DNA of 13,831 nucleotides from the NCBI GenBank assembly GCA_014238345.1, contig JABABF010000265.1, positions 1 to 13,831 on the forward strand, in the 5' to 3' direction. The stretch is from Gammaproteobacteria bacterium (GTDB lineage Bacteria > Pseudomonadota > Gammaproteobacteria > JABABF01). Position 1 is the stretch's first letter. Every line of letters starts with the position of its first letter. This document shows, in pieces, positions 1 through 7,608 of this stretch. The notes beneath the pieces were generated by a model, which saw nothing but the letters and a program-made list of their open reading frames with translations, had not been told where the DNA came from and did not search any database. The position numbers and the translations under genes were made by a program.

Positions 1-1513
1 AGCCCTCGTCAGCTCGCAGGTGGTGTCTGATCCATTGGAGGCGTTTCTGCGCGGGTAGCTGAGCCAAATTCATCTCCAGCACAGAGCGTTGTGCGACTGG
101 CACCAGTAATTGATAGGTTCCATGGGGCGGGGTAGCCCACTGCTCTAAGGCTGGGTTCAGGCGGTATAGCAGTTTGGTCTCAATGTTGCTCAATTCGGCG
201 GCCAGCACCAAGTCGATCTGGGAGCCGATATCCACGGCGGCGAAGTAGGGGTGGTTGGGTACTGGGGGGATAGAGACTCCATAGCGCCCTGGTGCCGCGA
301 CGATTTGCGCAATGGCGCAGAACTTGGGAATGTAAGCTCGTGTCTCTGCGGGCAGTCCCTGCAGCTCCCAGAAAGTAGGTCTGCGCTTTGCCCGAGCTTG
401 GGCTTGTTGCGCGGTAGCCATCATGCGTTGATGATTCGCTTGTGCTGTGGCCAATGTCTGTGCTGCCTGAGTGGCTATCTGCTGAGTGTGTTGTGCTTCT
501 GCCTGTGCGCTTGCTAGCTCCAGCTCTGCTTTGGTGGTGGTCTGAGTATCAGCTGGCTCGGCCGCAGTGCTTTGCGCGATGCGCTCTTGCAATGTTTGTA
601 GCTGCGTTAGTGCTTGCGTTGCTCGCAATGTCTTGGCGCGGGCATTGGCCTCGACCAAGCTCAGTGCCCGTTGGCTGGCTTGGGCAGTGTTGAGTGCCTG
701 TTGCCATTGCGCTGTGTGCCGCTGTTGTGCACTGGTGACCGCGCGCCGCACCGAGCCCGAACCTGAGTTGTAGGCGGCCAAGGCAAGCAACCAATCCCCC
801 TTGGACTGTCGGTGGAGTTTGCTGAGGTAATGCAGGGCGGCATCGGTGGAGGCGCGTATATCGCGTCTTTCGTCTAGCCACCAATTGCGACGCAGGTCGT
901 AGATCTCGGCGGTGAAGGGGATAAATTGCCACAGACCGGTAGCGTGGCCGGGAGAGTAGGCAAAGGGGTCGTAGGCGCTCTCTATTACCGGCAGGACGCT
1001 GAGTTCCAACGGCATATTGCGTTGCTCTAACTGTTGCACCACATGGTATAGATAGGGTGAGGCACGCGCTAGGATACGCTCTAGATAGATGCCGGTACGC
1101 TGTTCATAGCGTTGTAGTAAGGGGTCGACTGCGGCGGCGGCGCAGGTCGTGCTGAGCTGCATGTGAAAGCCATCGCGCACGCGTTGCCAGAGATCAGAGT
1201 CCGTTGTGGTGCGCTGGCTAGTTTTGGCAGTTTTTTTACTGTTTTTTGATGTGCTAGCACTCGGTGCGGTTTTATCGGGTGATGCAGTGGCCGCTACTGC
1301 TTTGTTTTTTGTTGTCGGCGCAGGCTTTTGCTGTTCATTAGCGGTGTCTGGCGTGGGGCTACGGTGCTCTACCCGGAAGTATTTCGGGCGTCCCTGAGCG
1401 GGTACTGATACCGCACATAGTGAGATTGTGAGCAACGCCAGAATTAATAGGCGATCAAGTCGATATTGCACCGGAAGATCGGACTTCCCAGCGCAGGATG
1501 ATAGGCTAGCCAT
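1..1513 (-). CDS. mltD: Membrane-bound lytic murein transglycosylase D (MltD-like), 3' end off the left edge
   Basis: Lytic transglycosylase of the Slt/MltD type, which cleaves the MurNAc-GlcNAc bond of peptidoglycan to form 1,6-anhydro ends in the periplasm. About 504 residues are visible with no stop before the edge. The ATG at 1513 opens a signal-like segment (RLDRLLILALLTISLC, then VPAQG). No good lipobox is seen, although E. coli MltD is a lipoprotein. A Lys/Thr/Ala-rich linker follows at about residues 55-100. The catalytic region has VIESAYDPFAYSPG with the likely acid Glu178, then GLWQFIP, NWWLDERRD and LALAAYNSGSG near residue 250. The expected PTFWELQGLPAETRAYIPK motif comes only at residue 379. 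About 100 extra Ala/Gln-rich residues therefore sit inside the domain. The visible end, WIRHHLRADEG, looks like the start of a LysM repeat. It lies downstream of gloB on the same strand and has its own promoter. Family assignment is firm. Confidence 0.93.
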   Translation of the reverse strand, partial: MASLSSCAGKSDLPVQYRLDRLLILALLTISLCAVSVPAQGRPKYFRVEHRSPTPDTANEQQKPAPTTKNKAVAATASPDKTAPSASTSKNSKKTAKTSQRTTTDSDLWQRVRDGFHMQLSTTCAAAAVDPLLQRYEQRTGIYLERILARASPYLYHVVQQLEQRNMPLELSVLPVIESAYDPFAYSPGHATGLWQFIPFTAEIYDLRRNWWLDERRDIRASTDAALHYLSKLHRQSKGDWLLALAAYNSGSGSVRRAVTSAQQRHTAQWQQALNTAQASQRALSLVEANARAKTLRATQALTQLQTLQERIAQSTAAEPADTQTTTKAELELASAQAEAQHTQQIATQAAQTLATAQANHQRMMATAQQAQARAKRRPTFWELQGLPAETRAYIPKFCAIAQIVAAPGRYGVSIPPVPNHPYFAAVDIGSQIDLVLAAELSNIETKLLYRLNPALEQWATPPHGTYQLLVPVAQRSVLEMNLAQLPAQKRLQWIRHHLRADEG

Positions 1514-1583
1514 AGCCACAGCCCTGAGGCATATTTAGATCTTCTCGGAGGCGGGAGGCTGGAAGCAGCTATTTATCTTAATT

Positions 1584-1613
1584 ATTATCCCTACAGCAGG
1601 CGGTGGTTGTCAA
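1584..1613 (-). promoter_or_regulatory. Sigma70-type promoter for mltD
   Basis: On the minus strand a perfect -35 TTGACA (1613-1608) is followed after an 18-base spacer by GATAAT (1589-1584). It lies in the 125-base gap between the gloB stop and the mltD start, pointing at mltD. Transcription would begin near 1577 and leave a leader of about 64 bases. This suggests mltD can be transcribed independently of gloB. It is inferred from consensus match only. Confidence 0.6.
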
Positions 1614-1638
1614 ATTCAGTGGCAGGTTGAGTCGGCGA

Positions 1639-2430
1639 TTAAAAGTGATCTTTCCACGCCCGCAGGGCGGCAAAAGCTTGCGCCGAGGTAGCAAAGGGCG
1701 CTCCGGACAGCTCGGGTGGCACAGCTGTGCTATTGGCGATTTCTAGGCAACGTAGGAAGGGATTGGTAGCACGCTCTAGAGCTAGGGTGGAGGGCAGGGT
1801 AGGGAGCCCTTGTTGTCGCCTGCTCACAACACGGTGCCAGCGTTGTTCCAAGGCCTGGTTGCCCGGCTCGGCTGCGCGCGCAAAACGCAGGTTGTCCAGC
1901 GTGTATTCATGGGCGCAGTAAACGCGAGTCTGCGCAGGTAGTTGCTCCAATTTTCTCAACGATTCCCACATCATCTCTGCGGTGCCTTCAAACAGCCGCC
2001 CACAGCCGCCAGCGAATAGCGTGTCGCCACACAGTAGCGCTGGTGGCTCTGGAGGACTGCTGGTGCCTGGATAGAACAGGGCGATGTGATCTAAGGTGTG
2101 ACCGGGAACCGCCAGCACTTCGAAGGGGGCTCCCAGCACCGACAGACGATCGCCCTCGCTCAGCGTTTGGCTCACCTGTGGAATCGCCGGGTTGTCGGGA
2201 CCATATACTGGCACTGGCCAACGTTGCAACAGGGCATCGACCCCACCGGTGTGGTCGAAGTGGTGGTGAGTCAGCAAGATGCCCTCAAGCCTCAGCTCGC
2301 GTTGCTCTAATGCTTCGATCACGGGTGCGGCATCGCCGGGGTCGACGATAACAGCACCGGGCTGGCCAGCGCGGCTCAGCAACCACAGATAATTGTCTTG
2401 GAACGCGGGTAGCGGGTAGAATTTCAACAT
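1639..2430 (-). CDS. gloB: Hydroxyacylglutathione hydrolase (glyoxalase II)
   Basis: Hydrolyses S-lactoylglutathione to D-lactate and glutathione, the second step of cytosolic methylglyoxal detoxification. The 263-residue protein has the metallo-beta-lactamase fold signature: THHHFDH at residues 54-60 (metal ligands His55, His57, Asp59, His60), His111 in VPGHTLDH, the bridging Asp136 in LCGDTLFAGGCGR, and His174 in YCAHEYT. Together these form the usual binuclear metal site. The C-terminal NPFLRC segment, with Arg/Glu before it, matches the glutathione-binding tail of true GloB proteins. Length is close to the usual 251-260. The ATG at 2430 gives the standard start MLKFYPLPAFQDNYLW, but no clear Shine-Dalgarno precedes it. 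It diverges from rnhA by 33 bases and is followed on the same strand by mltD, the common gammaproteobacterial neighbour. Confidence 0.96.
   Translation of the reverse strand: MLKFYPLPAFQDNYLWLLSRAGQPGAVIVDPGDAAPVIEALEQRELRLEGILLTHHHFDHTGGVDALLQRWPVPVYGPDNPAIPQVSQTLSEGDRLSVLGAPFEVLAVPGHTLDHIALFYPGTSSPPEPPALLCGDTLFAGGCGRLFEGTAEMMWESLRKLEQLPAQTRVYCAHEYTLDNLRFARAAEPGNQALEQRWHRVVSRRQQGLPTLPSTLALERATNPFLRCLEIANSTAVPPELSGAPFATSAQAFAALRAWKDHF
2393..2422 (+). promoter_or_regulatory. Candidate promoter for rnhA-dnaQ inside the gloB start
   Basis: TTGTCT (2393-2398) and TAGAAT (2417-2422) are separated by 18 bases, matching 4 of 6 and 5 of 6 consensus positions. The predicted start of transcription near 2429 leaves a leader of about 35 bases before the rnhA ATG at 2464. 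The site lies within the first codons of gloB on the opposite strand, which is expected because the two divergent genes are only 33 bases apart. Consensus match only. Confidence 0.4.
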
Positions 2431-2463
2431 GGTTTTTTAGTAGCACCGAGTTGCCTCCTCGCC

Positions 2464-2928
2464 ATGAATGAAGATTCTAAACGAGACCGCCTCACAGCTG
2501 TGGTCGATATTTTTACCGATGGTTCCTGTCTGGGCAATCCTGGCCCCGGCGGATGGGCTGCGTTGCTGCGCTGTGGCTCAAAGGAGCTCGAACTTCACGG
2601 CGGGGAAGCCGAGACCACCAATAACCGCATGGAGCTGACCGCCGCCTTGCGAGCCTTGGAGAAGTTGTCAAAGTCATCCGCCGTGTGTTTGACTACGGAT
2701 TCCACTTATTTACAACAGGGGATTACCGTCTGGTTGCCGCGCTGGAAGAGCAACGGTTGGCGAACCAGTGCTCGCCGCCCAGTGAAGAACATCGATTTGT
2801 GGAAAGCCTTGGATGCCGTGGCGCACAGTCATCAGGTGCATTGGACTTGGGTGCGTGCCCACGATGGGCACCCGGAAAATGAACGAGTGGATCAGTTGGC
2901 GCGTGCCAGCATACCAGTGCCCAGCTAG
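2464..2928 (+). CDS. rnhA: Ribonuclease HI
   Basis: Endonuclease that cuts the RNA strand of RNA-DNA hybrids (R-loops and primer remnants) using two metal ions. The 154-residue protein carries the full active site: Asp19 in IFTDGSCLGNPGPGGW, Glu57 in TTNNRMELTAA, Asp79 in LTTDSTY, His133 in VRAHDGHPENE and Asp143 in ERVDQLAR. The basic handle region (WKSNGWRTSARRPVKNIDLW) of the E. coli-type enzyme is present. The usual GH before the catalytic His is AH here, a mild change. The N-terminus is about 9 residues longer than in E. coli. A GTG near 2500 is an alternative start, but the ATG at 2464 is simpler. It is co-directional with dnaQ, 17 bases upstream, unlike the divergent arrangement in E. 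coli, so the two are probably co-transcribed. Confidence 0.96.
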   Translation: MNEDSKRDRLTAVVDIFTDGSCLGNPGPGGWAALLRCGSKELELHGGEAETTNNRMELTAALRALEKLSKSSAVCLTTDSTYLQQGITVWLPRWKSNGWRTSARRPVKNIDLWKALDAVAHSHQVHWTWVRAHDGHPENERVDQLARASIPVPS

Positions 2929-2945
2929 AGCCTAGGGGAGGAGCC

Positions 2946-3650
2946 GTGCGTCGCCAAGTCGTCATTGACACCGAGACCACTGGCTTGGAGCCAGCCGAGG
3001 GGCATCGGGTGGTGGAAATTGGTTGTGTCGAGCTCATTGAACGGCGCCTAGAGAGGCATTACCAAGTACATTTGAACCCTGATCGGTTGGTGTCTGAACG
3101 ATCATTGGAGGTGCATGGTCTAGACGATAACTTCCTCGCTGAGCAGCCGCGCTTCGCCGATATCCGTAGCGATTTTCTCGCTTTTATTGCCGATGCTGAG
3201 TTGATTGCACACAACGCGCCTTTTGACATCGGATTTTTGAATGCTGAGTTGGAACGTGTCGGCGATAGTCAGCGCCTCGCTGATTACACTAGTGGCGTGA
3301 TCGACACTTTAGCATTGGCGCGGCGGCTCCATCCAGGCCAGCGCAACGGTCTGGACGACCTGTGCCAGCGCTACTACATCAATAGCGCGGCACGCACTCA
3401 GCACGGCGCATTGTTAGATGCCCAATTGCTGGCACAGGTCTATTTGGCGATGAGCGGGGGACAGCTGCGCATTGCACTCAATCCCAGTGCGGTGGGGGCA
3501 GTACACAGCAACACTGTCACGAGCGGTACTCCAGTCTTGCGCGCCACGGCAGAAGAGTGGGCTGAGCACCGCCAATTTTTGGCGGAATTGCAGCGCCGGG
3601 GTGACTGTCAGTGGAGCGGGGAGGACGAGGACCAGGTCGCCGACACCTAA
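2946..3650 (+). CDS. dnaQ: DNA polymerase III epsilon subunit (3'-5' proofreading exonuclease)
   Basis: Proofreading subunit of the replicative polymerase core, bound between alpha and theta-like partners. The 234-residue protein starts at a GTG preceded by a strong GGGGAGGAG ribosome site about 5 bases upstream. The DEDDh exonuclease motifs are complete: Asp8/Glu10 in VIDTETTG (ExoI), Asn90/Asp94 in HNAPFDIGFLNAE (ExoII), and His153/Asp158 in QHGALLDAQ (ExoIII). QLRIAL at about 173-178 sits where E. coli has its weak beta-clamp motif and fits a clamp-binding pattern (inference). The C-terminal EEWAEHRQFLAEL...DCQW segment matches the alpha-binding tail. It directly follows rnhA and converges on nhaB with a 59-base gap, where no convincing terminator is seen. 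Confidence 0.96.
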   Translation: MRRQVVIDTETTGLEPAEGHRVVEIGCVELIERRLERHYQVHLNPDRLVSERSLEVHGLDDNFLAEQPRFADIRSDFLAFIADAELIAHNAPFDIGFLNAELERVGDSQRLADYTSGVIDTLALARRLHPGQRNGLDDLCQRYYINSAARTQHGALLDAQLLAQVYLAMSGGQLRIALNPSAVGAVHSNTVTSGTPVLRATAEEWAEHRQFLAELQRRGDCQWSGEDEDQVADT

Positions 3651-3709
3651 AGAGATGCCAAAACCACTCTCGGTGGGCTCTGTCAGCTCAGGGTGCTGGT
3701 GGAGGTGGC

Positions 3710-5260
3710 TTAGAGAAAAAAATACAGGCCAGCCAAGCCGCCAGCACCGGCGATAACAGTGTAAGGCAGAGCCATCCACACCATTCGCCCATAGGACAGG
3801 CGGATCAGTGGCGCGAGGCTGGAGGTGAGCAGAAACAGAAAAGCCGCCTGACCGTTGGGCGTGCCCATACTGGCCAGATTGGTGCCAAGATTGATCGCCA
3901 CCGCCATCTGTTCAGCCAGTTCTCGGCTGATAGTGCCAGCGCTGAGGTGGGCACTGATCTCATTGATATAGATCGTGGCGACGAAGACATTGTCGCTGAC
4001 TATCGACAATATCCCGCTGCCCAGAAAAAAAGCGATACGCTGTGCGGATGCGCTGTCCAGAGCCAGCGCACCCGCGATGACTGCGCTGAATAACTGTTGG
4101 TCAGAGATGACGGCGACAACGGCAAAAAATACGACCAACAGCGCGGTGAATGGCAGCGCTTCAGTAAAGGCTGCGCCGAGGTCGTGTTCGCTGGTGACGC
4201 CGTTGAAAGCGGTCAGCAACACGATTAGGCTCAGTCCGATCAGACCGATGGGTGCGATGTGTAGCGCCAGAGCTACAACCAGCAACAGGCCGCCGAGGGC
4301 TTGCACCACTAGGCCATAGGTGTGGCGTGGTGTGCGTGTGGCCTGCTCTTTAACCACATAATCACAGAGCTGTGCACGCACTCGCTCGGGGATAGTGATG
4401 CCATAGCCAAAGCGAGCAGTGCGTTCCAGTAGCACACAGCAGAGCAAGCCTAGCATCAGAACTGGCATGGTGACTGGAGCCATTTGCAGAAAGAAGTCCA
4501 TGAAATGCCAGTCCATGCGTGTAGCGATGAGCAGATTTTGTGGTTCGCCAACCAAGGTACACACGCCGCCCAGCGCCGTGCCGACTGCGCCATGCATCAG
4601 CAGGCCGCGCAAGGCAGCAGAAAATTGCTCTAAATCATGATGGGCATCGGGATGGGAGTCCTCGTCTACCGCTGCTGAGGCCTGAGTATGGACACGGTGA
4701 AAGCCGGTGCCGACACCGATGAGCACAGCCATCACCGTCAGTGCATCAAGAAATGCCGACAGTATTGCTGACACACCGCAGAACAGGAGTGATAGATGGG
4801 TGTGTGATGGCACTGAGACCAGTAGCCGACTGAACAGAAACAGCAGCAGATCGCGCATAAAATAGATCCCCGCCACCATGAATACCAGTAGCAGGACAAC
4901 TTCAAAGTTCTGCAGCACCTCTTGGTAGATATGAGTGGTAGTGGTGAGTCCCAGCAACACCGCCTCAAGTGCCAGTAGGCCGCCGGGTTGTAGGGGGTAA
5001 CAACGCAGTGCCATCGTCAAGGTGAAAATAAACTCCAACAAGAGTAGCCAGGCGGTGATAGTCATGCCCACACTGGGTGCGTTCGCTGCCGAAGCCGCGG
5101 CCGGAAACAGAGCATCCACCCCCCACAGCACCAGTGGGTTGAGTAGCAGAAAGAGGAGGATGAGTCGCTTGTACCAAAGCGGGCTGTCACCCAAGAAGGC
5201 AGTGAGCACCTGTCTATGCCATGGCTGAGAAGTGGCGCTATTGGGCATGGTGTTACTCAT
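3710..5260 (-). CDS. nhaB: Na+/H+ antiporter NhaB
   Basis: Inner-membrane antiporter that exports Na+ in exchange for H+, for sodium and pH homeostasis. The 516-residue protein is close to the 513 of E. coli and is strongly hydrophobic, with about a dozen membrane segments. Family blocks are easy to see: FIFTLTMALRCYPLQPGG, FMVAGIYFMRDLLLF, SAFLDALTV with the membrane Asp172, GTALGGVCTLVGEPQNL, LIGLSLIVLLTAFNGV, SDNVFVATIYINE, and the near-identical end block from GTPNGQAAFLFLLTS to MALPYT. Two differences from E. coli are an Ala-rich insertion of about 18 residues at 50-68 and a C-terminus about 16 residues shorter. Start: the ATG at 5260 gives the usual length; another ATG lies at codon 5. 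It is a single-gene unit, convergent with dnaQ and divergent from prc. Confidence 0.95.
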   Translation of the reverse strand: MSNTMPNSATSQPWHRQVLTAFLGDSPLWYKRLILLFLLLNPLVLWGVDALFPAAASAANAPSVGMTITAWLLLLEFIFTLTMALRCYPLQPGGLLALEAVLLGLTTTTHIYQEVLQNFEVVLLLVFMVAGIYFMRDLLLFLFSRLLVSVPSHTHLSLLFCGVSAILSAFLDALTVMAVLIGVGTGFHRVHTQASAAVDEDSHPDAHHDLEQFSAALRGLLMHGAVGTALGGVCTLVGEPQNLLIATRMDWHFMDFFLQMAPVTMPVLMLGLLCCVLLERTARFGYGITIPERVRAQLCDYVVKEQATRTPRHTYGLVVQALGGLLLVVALALHIAPIGLIGLSLIVLLTAFNGVTSEHDLGAAFTEALPFTALLVVFFAVVAVISDQQLFSAVIAGALALDSASAQRIAFFLGSGILSIVSDNVFVATIYINEISAHLSAGTISRELAEQMAVAINLGTNLASMGTPNGQAAFLFLLTSSLAPLIRLSYGRMVWMALPYTVIAGAGGLAGLYFFL

Positions 5261-5275
5261 CAGCGCTGATCGCTG
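5261..5275 (-). repeat. Short perfect inverted repeat abutting the nhaB start
   Basis: Read toward nhaB the sequence is CAGCG-ATCAG-CGCTG, then the ATG. This perfect 5-base stem with a 5-base loop occupies the position of a Shine-Dalgarno, and no purine-rich ribosome site is seen there. If folded in mRNA it would partly block initiation at this ATG. Such a short stem could also arise by chance. Confidence 0.35.
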
Positions 5276-5323
5276 TTAGGCGCTATGGAGGGGGTGTCAA
5301 CGCACGAAGATCCTCAGGTTTTG

Positions 5324-5332
5324 ATAATAGCA
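5324..5332 (-). promoter_or_regulatory. Candidate extended -10 promoter for nhaB
   Basis: On the minus strand the gap between nhaB and prc contains TGC-TATTAT (5332-5324), an extended -10 element (TGn plus a 5 of 6 match to TATAAT). The -35 region is poor, as is common for extended -10 promoters. Transcription would begin near 5317, about 57 bases before the nhaB ATG. Confidence 0.4.
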
Positions 5333-5436
5333 CAGTTGTGTTGCGTCCTAAGCCCCATTAGCCCCTTTGAGTGGCGCGCTGTTGTGCTGATAGCTCAAAG
5401 CAGTGCTAGAGCCGCAGCTGGCACGGATGCATCGGC

Positions 5437-5442
5437 TATACT
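5437..5442 (+). promoter_or_regulatory. Possible -10 element for prc
   Basis: TATACT lies 38 bases before the ATG at 5481. I see no good -35 at 16-18 bases spacing, so this is weak. If real, transcription would start near 5449, downstream of the upstream GTG (5403) and ATG (5429) codons, which supports 5481 as the prc start. Confidence 0.25.
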
Positions 5443-5480
5443 CAGATCACCTTAATGTGTTTGTTCGTAGAATATATATT

Positions 5481-7565
5481 ATGTTAAATAGCGCTCGGCT
5501 GAGCTTTGCGTTGGCGGTCGGGCTTGTACTCTCCCCTGTAGCAGTGTTGGCGGCGGCTCCCGACGAGCTGATGCCGCCCAACTTGAAGCCGACAGCGCAG
5601 CAACAACAGCTGACTCTTGAGGTTCTGCAGCGACTAGGGACACGTCACTACCACAAGGTGCCAGTGGACGATGCACTCTCTGAGCGCCTGTTCAACAGTT
5701 ATTTAGCTGCGTTGGACGGCACTCGCATCGTATTCCGACAACAGGATATCCAAGCCTTGGGACATCACCGCACCCGGCTGGACAATGCTTTGCAACGCGG
5801 CGATATATCAGCTGCCTTTGCTATTTTTAATCACTATCGCAGTCGTGCCTGGCGATGGCTCAATGAAGAATTGCTCAACTTAGATGACAATCTGCGGACG
5901 CTGGATTTTAAGCCTCAGGAGTATTTGTCGGGCGATGCCAGTGAGCAGCCCTGGGCGGCAGATGATGCCGAGCTAGCGCATCGCCGCAAGCAGCACCTGC
6001 AACACCGATTGCTGACTTTAATCATGGCGGATGAGAGTACGGCGACGCGCTCGGCCAAGCTACGTGAGCAGTTCACTGTGCAACGCCAGCGCCTACAGGA
6101 AATCAAAGCTCAAGACGTTGTAAATATATTCTTTAATTCATTGACACAACTATATGATTCTCATACGAATTACATGTCTCCAAGATCGACAGAGAATTTT
6201 CGTATTGCGATGAGTCTCTCGCTGGAAGGTATTGGGGCTACCCTGCGCCGCCGCGACCGCTATACCGAGGTAGTGGAGTTGGTCGAAGGTGGACCCGCGG
6301 CACTGCAAGGTGAATTGCGTCCCGGCGATCGTATCATCGCGGTGGCTCAGGGTACCAAAGCTGCCTTTGAGGAGGTGGTTGGCTGGCGCTTGGACGATGT
6401 CGTTGCCCGCATTCGTGGCGAACGAGGTAGCGTTGTGCGTTTGCGGTTACTGGCATCGGGGGCAACCCTCGAAGCAACCACTGGCACACGGGTGGTAGCG
6501 ATCACGCGGGATAGTGTCAAATTGGAGAGCCAAGCGGTGAGTAGCGAGGTGATCTCACTGAGCCATAGCAGTACAACTCGCCGTGTTGCGGTGTTGAAGG
6601 TGCCCTCTTTTTATTTAGATTTTCGAGCTTATGAACGCGGTGCGAAAGATTACCGAAGCACTACGCGGGATGTGTTGCAACGACTAAGTGAGCTGCGTCT
6701 GCGCAGTGGCGAGAGTGATACTGAAGGTGTCGAAGGTTTAATCATCGATTTGCGCAACAATGGCGGGGGCTCTCTGCAGGAGGCCAATGCCCTCACCGGG
6801 CTGTTTATCCAGCAGGGACCCGTAGTGCAGGTGCGCCAGAGTAATGAGCATATCCTGCGTCAGGGCAAGATCCGTCGGGGGCCCTATTACGATTGGCCGA
6901 TGGTGGTGTTGATCAATCGTCTCAGCGCTTCTGCAGCCGAGATTTTTGCTGCTGCAATACAAGATTATGGCCGTGCTCTGATACTCGGCGGTCGCTCCTA
7001 TGGCAAAGGCACCGTGCAGACCCTGCAGCGCCTGTCCGCCGGGCAGATCAAACTCACCGATGCCAAGTTTTACCGTATTTCTGGCGGCAGCACTCAATTG
7101 CATGGTGTGTTGCCCGATGTGCTATTCCCGTCGCGTTACGATCCCCAGACAGTTGGCGAGAGTAGTTTGGATAATGCCATGATTTGGGATCGTATTGCGA
7201 GTGTGCGCCACCACCGTTACAACGATATGCAGGACTATCTCCCTGAGTTACAGCGCCGCCACGAGATGCGCACAGCGCAGCAGCCAGAGTTTCAATTTCT
7301 GCGACAGCAACTCGCGACACGAGAGCAACACCGCCAGCAGGATAAGCGGATTCCCCTGTGGGGAGATGGGCGCCGCCAGCTCTATAAGCAGCGTCAAAAA
7401 GACCGTCAATTACTGGAGGAGCTCCGCCAGTATGATGCAGAGGCCAAGCCGCTGTTGGATGAAAGCGCCCACATCTTGTTGGATTTTATTGAGTTACAGC
7501 GTGTTGCGAGTGTCCGCTCTGCGGTGGTGAGTCCCGCTCAGGGCGGCATCCCTGCGCGCCGCTAG
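5481..7565 (+). CDS. prc: Carboxy-terminal (tail-specific) periplasmic protease Prc/Tsp
   Basis: S41-family serine protease that degrades periplasmic proteins from their C-terminus and processes substrates such as PBP3 in E. coli. I chose the ATG at 5481, giving 694 residues against 682 in E. coli, because it opens directly on a clean signal peptide (MLNSARLSFALAVGLVLSPV, cleavage after AVLA). The frame stays open back to a GTG at 5403, but that would bury the signal. In order come an N-terminal helical domain, a PDZ domain (from about LSLEGIGATLRRRD to the GDRIIAVAQG carboxylate-binding area), and the protease core with LIIDLRNNGGGSL and NRLSASAAEIFAAAIQDYGR. The catalytic Ser484-Lys509 dyad (K in SYGKGTVQ) has the same 25-residue spacing as E. 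coli Ser452-Lys477. The C-terminal helical domain ends near DESAHILLDFIELQ. No Shine-Dalgarno is seen; an AATATATATT palindrome precedes the ATG. Confidence 0.95.
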   Translation: MLNSARLSFALAVGLVLSPVAVLAAAPDELMPPNLKPTAQQQQLTLEVLQRLGTRHYHKVPVDDALSERLFNSYLAALDGTRIVFRQQDIQALGHHRTRLDNALQRGDISAAFAIFNHYRSRAWRWLNEELLNLDDNLRTLDFKPQEYLSGDASEQPWAADDAELAHRRKQHLQHRLLTLIMADESTATRSAKLREQFTVQRQRLQEIKAQDVVNIFFNSLTQLYDSHTNYMSPRSTENFRIAMSLSLEGIGATLRRRDRYTEVVELVEGGPAALQGELRPGDRIIAVAQGTKAAFEEVVGWRLDDVVARIRGERGSVVRLRLLASGATLEATTGTRVVAITRDSVKLESQAVSSEVISLSHSSTTRRVAVLKVPSFYLDFRAYERGAKDYRSTTRDVLQRLSELRLRSGESDTEGVEGLIIDLRNNGGGSLQEANALTGLFIQQGPVVQVRQSNEHILRQGKIRRGPYYDWPMVVLINRLSASAAEIFAAAIQDYGRALILGGRSYGKGTVQTLQRLSAGQIKLTDAKFYRISGGSTQLHGVLPDVLFPSRYDPQTVGESSLDNAMIWDRIASVRHHRYNDMQDYLPELQRRHEMRTAQQPEFQFLRQQLATREQHRQQDKRIPLWGDGRRQLYKQRQKDRQLLEELRQYDAEAKPLLDESAHILLDFIELQRVASVRSAVVSPAQGGIPARR

Positions 7566-7608
7566 TGCTTGGGGGCAACTCTCTGTCTGCGTCTCCACTG
7601 CTTATCGC

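Noticed and set aside
549..932. A 127-codon minus-strand frame inside mltD
   Set aside because: The mltD frame runs through this stretch with clear family motifs; the other frame is an out-of-phase shadow.
3656..3680. Possible terminator between dnaQ and nhaB (CCAC-CGAGA-GTGG followed by TTTT on the minus strand)
   Set aside because: The stem is only four base pairs and the T run is short, so it cannot be told from chance.
7535..7600. Possible terminator at the end of prc (GCGGC...GCCGC)
   Set aside because: It is a five-base stem with a ten-base loop, overlapping the stop codon and with no T tract.
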